Shown here in pieces: positions 31,601-40,678 of a stretch of 64,000 nucleotides of DNA. The DNA is taken from the NCBI RefSeq assembly GCF_035046505.1, contig NC_089822.1, forward strand, positions 269,587,024 through 269,651,023, in the 5' to 3' direction. Position numbers and translations under genes: made by a program. The stretch comes from Tiliqua scincoides (Eukaryota > Chordata > Lepidosauria > Squamata > Scincidae). Position 1 is the first letter of the stretch; every line of letters starts with the position of its first letter. The notes beneath the pieces were generated by a model. It was not told the origin of the DNA. It searched no databases and worked only from the letters and a program-made list of their open reading frames with translations.

Positions 31601-34600
31601 CCTGGGCTCTGGAGTTAGGCTGATGCTCATGGCCCCCTCAAACACAGACACTGGATCCGCCCCTGCCTGGTGCAGGGACCACTTTCGTGTACCGAGCCCA
31701 CTTTCGCGGGGCTCGAAGCTCCTGCTGGAGAAAGAAAGGCTCCTGCAGTGGCATAGCTAGAGGGGGTGCAAAACACTAAGTCTTGCAGGGGGCCTCCCTG
31801 CAGTGTGCAAAGCACCTAAGGCTGCAATCCTGGGACAAAGCCCAGCCATACAATAGGGTTTACTTCTGAGTAGACCTGCAGAGGATTGGGCTGTGAGTCT
31901 CGCAGGGAGCCTCACAGCAGCGCTGAGTTTTGCAGGGAGCTTCCAAGCAGCCTGCAAGCAGCCCCTCCCCTTCAGAGCCATTGGGGGGGAGCAAATGCCT
32001 CCAAAGGGGAGGGGCTGCTTACGTGCTTGGGGAGCCTCCCTGTAAAACTTAGTGCTTTGCACCGCCTCTAGCTACGACACTACCAGGAAGGGACCCTGCT
32101 GGGGAGACTGGCAGGTGCTCTCTTTCCCTTCTCAGCTTGCATTGCAACTGCAGCTATTCCTGGAAAAGGCAGCTGCATCCAGCCACCTGTTCCTGGGTCT
32201 GGTCCCCTTGACATCAGCCTCCTGCAACAGGCTGCCCTTGAAAAACATTCAGGAGCTGTAGTTTAAGGGCACTATTTGATTGCTCATCTACAGGCAGCTC
32301 CTGGGGAACGTGCGACCCCCATCCTCCTCGACTGGCTGCTTATTTGCTTCCAGCCAGACCCATTTCATGGTTTGGGTCCTGAATGCCTGATGAAGCAGCT
32401 GTGTGTGCCTCCTTCTCCCATGGGCATCCCCCCTCCAAACCTAATAATAAGCCCTGGTCTGGGTGTTGATCTTTTTTGGGTGGGGGGTGGGGTGATGGGT
32501 CATTAGGAGCAGGGCCTTTTCAGGGGTTGTTCTGGTTCTTGCAAAGGCCCTCCCTGCGGGCAGACTCCCACCCTTGATGCATGTTGGCAACAGACAGAAA
32601 CATGACTTTTAAAGGGGGCTTTTCATATCAGCTGCTTTGGGTTTGCTGTTTTAACAGTGTGCTGTGTTTATAATTCTGGTCATAGTTTTACCAACTGAAA
32701 TGGTTGTGGCCATAGAGAGGGATTTGAAATTGATTAGATCAGTGGTTCCCAAACATTTTAGCACTGGGACCCACTTTTTAAGAATGACAGTCTGTCAGGA
32801 CCCAGTGGAAGTGGTGTCATGGGTGGAAGTGACATCAAGTAGGAAACTTTTAACACCCCCAAACAGCAAAATCAAATCTGATTAATCAAATTAAGTAAAT
32901 TAAAAGTTTATAAAAAGTGTAAGTTTAGAAATTTGTTTAAAGGTAAGAACTGTCCTAGCCCTCCCAAGCACTTGCTGATCTGTTTAAAAAAAAATTCCCC
33001 AAGCGAACCAAAGGCTGCAATCCTATCATGCTTACCTGGGAGTAAGGGCCCAATCCTATCCAACTTTCCAATGCCAGTGCTGGAAAGGGAACAAACATTC
33101 CCTTATCTGCAGGAGGCCTCTGTGATCGCCTACCACAGGATGCAGCACATACCCCAATGCGCCGGTTGCACCAGTCCTGGAAAGCTGGATAGGATTGGGC
33201 CCTAAGCCCCATTAACTGTCATTGTTAAAGACACTGATCTGTCACATTTCCCCAAATGCAGTCACATACCATGGTAGCATCAAGTCTAGTATATTTAAAA
33301 TAAAATGCACATTGAAATTAATTGAGACCCACCTGAAATTGACTTATGACCCATGTAGTGGGTCCTGATCCACAGTTTGAGAAACACTTGGTCAGATATT
33401 TCTATCCAAAAATGAAGCTGGAGGTGGCTTACAACAGAAACACCATTAAAAAAACCCCATCCCCTCATGAGAAGCCAGAGGTGGACCAGACTTCCTCCAT
33501 GGGTCTGCTTTAACCCGCTTCCTGCCCCACATCACCTGGAGCGATGCTTGTTCTCTTCTAACATTCTTCCCAATTAAGGTAGCTATACATCTCTGGGTAC
33601 AGGGTCTGAAAGGTTAAACCTGCTGCCTTATTTCCACCCTTCTTTCCATGGGGGTTCTCTGTAATGTCTTCATAGTTTCTGCAAGGCAGCCTCTGACTCT
33701 CCTGTTGGGTTTTGGAGCAGGGCCCGCTTGGAGGCAGGCTGTGCAGCATGGCCTTTCCCAGTTTGAAGAGACACTTTGCCAGCAGTCTGAGGCAAAGAAG
33801 GAAGGCCCATAGCCAAGGAGACAGACCAGGGACAGACTGCACTTGCTCCCGGTGTGGAAGGGATTGTCACTCCCGGATTGGCCTTTTCAGCCACACTAGA
33901 CGCTGTGCCAGAACCACCTTTCAGAGCGCGATACCAGAGTCTTCCGAGACTGAAGGTTGCCCACAACTAACAACAACATCTCTGTGTACAGGGTCTGAAA
34001 GGTTAAACCTGCTGCCTTCTTTCCACCCTTCTTTCCATGGGGTTTCTCTCTAATGTCTTCATAGTTTCTGCAAGGCAGCCTCTGTCTCTCCTATTGGGTT
34101 TTGGAGCAGGGCATTTTCAGTGTGAGAGAAGGCAACAAAAGAGGGACTTGGAATGTCTTTGTGTGAAAATAGGGCAGGGCTCCCCCCTCCACTTCCCCAT
34201 CATTCATTAGATTCAAAAAGACCAAATGCGTGTAAAGTGTCCACAATTATTGGCTGGCTTTGTTTGCTGGGCCAGAAATGGTGCTTGCCTGCTTCCCGCC
34301 CTACTCCCCGGTTCTGGGCCCCTTGGAGGATCATGTTAGGGAAAGGCTCCATCATAGGGAATCAGTGACAGAGATGGTACCCTCAAGCACGCCACGGCTT
34401 GTGGCAGCAGGATCTCCAAATGCCTGGAGTCTCCTAATGCTGCCCCTCAGTCTCTCTCTCCCCTTTCCAGGCGCCTCTTCCCACTCTGCACGGTATTTCC
34501 TGACGGCGGTGTCGGAGCCTGGCCAGGGGCTGCCTCAGTTCACCGTTGTGGCATACGCCGATGACCAGCTCATTGGTTACTACGACAGCAACAGGCGGAG

Positions 34601-37600
34601 GATTGTGTCTCCCGTGCCCTGGGTGCAGAAGATTGAGAAGGAGGACCCCCAGCTCTGGGACATGCACACGCAGAGGGCCCAGAATGAGGAGCTGTACCTC
34701 GGGTGGCATCTGGCGGATGTGCAGAAACTCCACAACCAGAGCGGCGGTGAGTGGAGCCTTAACAGGCTGGTTAACAGGAGAGGGGCTCAAGAAAGAACCT
34801 CCTTGACGCCCAGAGGCTCTGAGACAGGAAGTCTCCTGTACTAATAAGACAATCTGAGCAGCAAGAGGTTTGGAGCAGAAGGGGAAGGGGGTGATAAGCT
34901 GGGGAAGAGCTGGAAGGGATTTTGGAGGCCATCTAGTCCAAGAGCACAGGTGACCACAGCATTCCTAACAGATTTCCATGCAGTCTCTTCTTGAAGAGAA
35001 GGATGCAGGATGCACCAGGATGCAGGTCTCTTGTTATCTGGTGTGCTCCCTGGGGCATTTGGTGGGCCGCTGTGAGATACAGGGAGCTGGACTAGATGGG
35101 CCTATGGCCTGATCCAGTGGGGCTGTTCCTATGTTCTTAACTACAATTCCCAGGAAACCTTGCAGGTCTCTTGTTATCTGGTGTGCTCCCTGGGCATTTG
35201 GTGGGCCGCTGTGAGATACAGGAAGCTGGACTAGGTGGGCCTATGGCCTGATCCAGCGGGGCTGTTCTTATGTTCTTAACTACAATTCCCAGGAAGCCTT
35301 GCAGGTCTCTTGTTATCTGCTGTGCTCCCTGGGCATTTGGTGGGCTGCTGTGAGATACAGGAAGCTGGACTAGATTGGCCTCTGGCCTGATCCAGTGGGG
35401 CTGTTCTTATGAAGGGAGAGTCCAGTTCTGCCAGTCAGGCACATTATTCCAGTTCCTGCAGCCAGGAAATTCTTCCCCCTCTCCATCTTCAATCAACTGC
35501 CCTGTAGGTTCACTCCATTGGTTTTAGTCATGCCCTCAGGAGCCACACAGAGAGAGTCTTCCCCTTTTTCATCAGGACAGCCCTTCAGATACTTGAAGGT
35601 GACTAGCTTATCTCCCTTCTCCAGGCTAAATGTACCAGGCTCTTTTAATCATTCCTTGTAGGTTTCCAGGCCCCTCACCATCTTAGTTCCAGACCAAACA
35701 TGCAGAAATCCCTGTAGCAATTCCTGGTGGTATCCCATCCCAAACTGGGACATACAGATCTTTTTGAACCCTCTTGAAAAGCCACAGCTCTTCCTGGTTT
35801 TCTTGTGAAATGCCATGCAAGGCCAACAGGAGTTTGATGAACAGACCAAGAGTTGCTTGGTCACAGCTCAGCTGTCAGGCAAGTCCAGGAGTGCCAGCAG
35901 GGTCCGCTAAGAGCAACGGTAAGGGAGTGAAGTGCTCCCTTTTCCCAGGTCTTTTTCCATGAGGTCTTTTTCCATTTCTCTCATGCACATGCTCATGGAC
36001 ACAAGAGCGCATAACACTTGTGGATTCCATCTTCCTCCACCTCCTCACTCTCCCAGTTCTCCAGCTGCTTAGAAAGGTAGTCAAGCGGGCAAGGAAAGGT
36101 GGAGCCTAATGTTCGGGAGCCTGGACCCTTCCTTTCCTTTCCACTCTGGTTTGCCACTTCCTTCTTGTGTCAAACAGGGAGAGTAGAGCATGCTGGGAGT
36201 GTGTTTCTTTTAAATAGGGCCGATGTGGAGGAAGGAGGCGATGCTTTTCCAGCAGCCAGGTTTTTGTGAGGAGGCAGCAGTAGTGACAGTGGTGAGGCAT
36301 GAGAGTTTGAGAGGGGCTCGTTCAGGCAGCATTCAAATCAGACTGTCCTGCTCTACAACGAGGGGGCAGGAGGGTCGGAGGGTGAGTGGCCGATCCTGCT
36401 TTGGTTCTGATGTCTCCACCTTGTGTCTAACTGAGACACCTTGTGTTACCCCTGCTAACTGAGTAAGAGGCACTTTTTCAAGTGGGTGCTCCTTTTTTTA
36501 GCAGGGGGAGAGTAACTGGCCCACCTCACCCCAGCACTGTCTGTTCTAGTGGCTGTCTGCTGGTATTCATTTGCATCTTTTTAGATTGTGAGCCCTTTTG
36601 GGACAGGGAGCCATTTAGTTATTTGATTTTTCTCTGTAAACCGCTTTGTGAACTTTGAGTTGAAAAGCGGTATATAAATACTGTTAATAATTAATAATAA
36701 TAATAATTGTGTCTCCCTCTCAGGGCTTCACACCTGGCAGTCCATGTCTAGCTGTGAGCTGCACAAAGATGGGCGGAAAGGGGGGCGTGCCCAGTATGCC
36801 TATGATGGGAGGGACTTCCTGGCCTTTGACAAGGAGACCCTCACCTGGACAGCTGCCAGCTCCAAGGCCCAGGTGACAAAGCGGAGCTGGGATGTCAACT
36901 TGTCCATCCGCCATGGCACGAAGGTCTACCTGGAGGAGATCTGCATGGGATGGTTGTGGAAGTACCTGGAGTACGGGAAGGAGACTCTACTGAGGAAAGG
37001 TGAGGGGGGAGGGATGGGGCAATTCCCTCATGCTCCCGCCCGTGCATGGCCAGCCGTGTGCTGATGAGACCAGGTATGTTCTGCTCCTCAAAGTGGACTT
37101 ACTTATCAGACTGACCTAAATCCAGCACTGCCCCCCTGAAATTGACTTGCACATCATATCTTTGAACCTCTGACCTGTTCCTGTTGCATGGCAAGAAACA
37201 CAATGAGCAGAGTCCTGCAATCAGTCCTTTTGCCAGACTGGACCATTTCAGGCTGGAAGTGAGGATGGGGTTCATGTGCAACCCCCTCCCCTGACCCATA
37301 CTACACATAGAAAGCAGAAACCCTTCCTTTGTGCATCTGGAAAGCTCCACTAACCTTGCTCTGTGCTGAAGAACAAGCCCCCCCCCCAACCCGGCCCTCC
37401 ATCTCCGTCAGGTTAAGATCTCTTGCCTTAGAAGTTGGGTACTTGAGACAATAGAGGAGGAGGAAGGGAGCAGGTGATTCTTTCTCCCTTCTCTGCAGGT
37501 ATTTTCCCTTCCAGGTTGAGCAGGGTTTCCACTCCTTTGGGTCAAAGATTCAGGCACCTTTTGCTGATGCATCTCAGCTCATGTAGAATATCTTTCCTCT

Positions 37601-40598
37601 TTTGACAGGAAATTGTTGGGGAAACAATCTATGTAATGTAAAGAGAATCTTGGAGCAGGTGCAGAGCGCCCTATGAAGGGTGGAATATTTTCTTCTTCCA
37701 AAACGGCATCTTATGCTTTCTTTTAGGAAATATTTTTGGCTCTCAAAGGCTGTTTGGGCTGGTTATGACCCTAAAGTCACCTCCCCTTTGAATAACTCTG
37801 CAGTGGAAAACTTGAGGTGGCTAATTTGGACCTCAGAGGAGCCAGTCAAAGTGCACAAGAGTATCAGACATTTTTTAATGTATGTTTTCTCGGCTCATGT
37901 ACATGAATTTTGCCTTTAAAAAAAATGCGGGAAAGGTGATCATTCTGGAACAGCTAATAGTGACAGTTTCAATATCCTTCCCTTGGAGTGAAAGCCCAGA
38001 TCCCTGGAGTGATGTTCACTTGATACTCTTCAATTTAGCACAGCAGTTCTCAAACTCTCTGGGAGAGTTTGAACCACAGCGAGTCCTTGCAGGAGCGGGG
38101 ACTTGCAGGAGCGGGGGGGGGGGAATCATCTTGGGGGAATCCCCAAGATGGCATCGCTAAAGGGGCACAGGAACTGACATGCACTTACCAGTCCCTGCAG
38201 CAGTCCCCCAGCGGTGCAGGGAGTCCTATGCAACCATCCACAGGGCTCCCTGAAGCTTAGAAAGTGAAAGCGGAGCAATCACATCCCGCCTTTGCTACAC
38301 TGGATGTGGAGCGCAATCGCTTTCCCTTTCTAAGCTTCGGGGAGCCCTGCGGATGGTCACACAGGGCTCCCAGCATCCTGGGGATCGCGTTGCTGCCTGC
38401 CCCTTAAGGAAGCAGAGGCCAGGGCCCTCTGGTGCGTGACGCCCTAGTTTGAGAAGCCCTGGTTTAGCTGGATCTGAACCAATTCAGCTGCAGAGGAGGC
38501 CTTGTGCTATTTGCCCCAAAGCTCCAAAGGAGTTCACTGGGCAGTCCCAGAACTGCTAGTTATTGTCTTGGAGAGTTTTCCCAGTTGGGTTGCACTCTCT
38601 GCATCTCCTGAGGAAGCTGCCTGGGTGGGACCGGTTCTGGAGTATGGGGGTTGAGTCACAGTACAAATGGGGGGTCTCTTCCTTCTGATAAACTACAGTA
38701 TCCAACAAGCAAAAACCAAGATATTCCACTTTCCCACAGAGCGCCCATTGGTGAAGGTGACTCGCAAGGACAGCCACGAGGGCTTGGAGACCCTCCTCTG
38801 CCGGGCCCACGGCTTCTACCCCAGGGAGATTGATGTTACCTGGAGGAAGGATGGGGAGGTCAGGGAAGGGGACACGTTCCGTGGGGTTGTCAGCCCCAAC
38901 GTGGATGGAACTTACTACACTTGGCTCAGCATCGAGATTGACCCCAAGGAGAGGAGCCGCTACCGGTGCCATGTGGAACACGATGGGCTGGAGAAGCCTC
39001 TGGATTTGGCAGTGGAGGTGTCTGGTGAGAGACTGCGGGGGGGGGGCGGAGGCCTTAGGGGTTTTTGTGGGGAGGGGGCTGGAGTGCTGGCCAGTTTCCG
39101 GGAGGTGAATTTTCACCTAAGGAGGATGTTAAAGAAGAAACTCATCCGCAATTCCCAGAGCACCCCCGTTTTGGGTGGCAAAGCTTCTAGTGACCCCTTT
39201 GTCGAAGAGTGGAAGAAGGATGGGGCTGCCAGCAAGGGGGTGGGCAAGTAAATTGTGAGAGGCAGAAACATCTGCTTTTATTGCTCTGAATGAATGACAA
39301 GAGAGTGCCCAAAACTCACAAAACTGTATGAACCCCATGGCTTGCATGCCTCAGGACTCAGCTTCAGTACCCCCATCTCCAGTTTCTGGGAATGTGTGCC
39401 CAAGACTTTGGAGAGCAAGTCTGAGAAGAGATGTGTTAATTTCATTTCAGCCTCAGTGCCTGGTTGGCTCATTGCTGTGGGAATCGTTTCTGGGGTCCTG
39501 GCGGCTCTTCTGCTTGCGGTTGTGATTGTCGTAGTCCTCAGTAAGTGTTTTTCCGAATGCCTTTCTTGGGCCAGTTGCATTCCTTGTTTGGTGATGGGGT
39601 TCAGATTTGGACCCCTGAGAGAGGGAACCGGCTTCTCATTCTGTGTCTTGCATCTCGTACAAAAATGGCACCATAGAAATGGATGGTGATAAAGATAGAG
39701 ATGATGTGCTAGAAATGGAGACCCCGAAGCCTGGTAGTGCCCTTCAGGGCAGCAATTAAGAGATGGGTCGTCCATTCTTGACTGTTGCTCCAAAACTACA
39801 TTTTCAAGAAGCACAATTACAGGGTCTTGATGGCAGCATCTGACATCTCTCTGATGCTTTGCAGTGCCAGAATTCAAATGGGATGATCCTGAGACATGTC
39901 CAAAAAAGATGTGGCAGATCTGCCTCTGACTTGTCACGTCCACTCCAGCAATGATCACAGTGTAGATTGTACTGAGTCCTGTCTGTCCGTCTGTCCCCCC
40001 TTTGTTGGATATCCCATTGGTACACCTGTGTAGAAGACTCCCTCAGGATTGACACTGACAATCCTGGGTATTTTATGGGTGTTTTCCCTACCCAGTTTCA
40101 AACTCCCTCAGTGTTTCTCAGATCCCTTTCTTCTTTGAATGGATGTTCAGTTATGTTTTCCAGTACTTTTCAGTATGAGGGCAAGAGGCTCTTGTTCAGT
40201 GCTCTCAAAGCAGCCCCCAGCTCACTTTCCTTGGCTACTGATCTCAGTCGCCGTACATGGTCATTCCAGAGCAAAGGTCCAGAGGCAACAAGAGGTTGCC
40301 CAGAAGGTTGGGGCTTGATACCAGGACAGGCCTCCTCTAACTGTTGCCTGGGAAGCTTCCAGGACCTCCTTCCCTAAAGATGTTTAATCACAAACTGGAG
40401 GAGCATCTGCTACCAAGGGATAAAAATCTCTCATTCCTTCCTCTTTGCAGGGGGTGGGATTGGATGGCCTCTGTAGGTCCCTCCCAGCTCTGACTTTTTG
40501 ATTTTGTCTCTGCAGAGAAACGTCCAGAGAAAGCAGCCTACGGAGCAGCATCAAGTGAGTGCCTCCTTCCTCTTTGGAGTCCTGAAGTTCAAAAGCAC

Positions 40599-40678
<80 letters not shown>

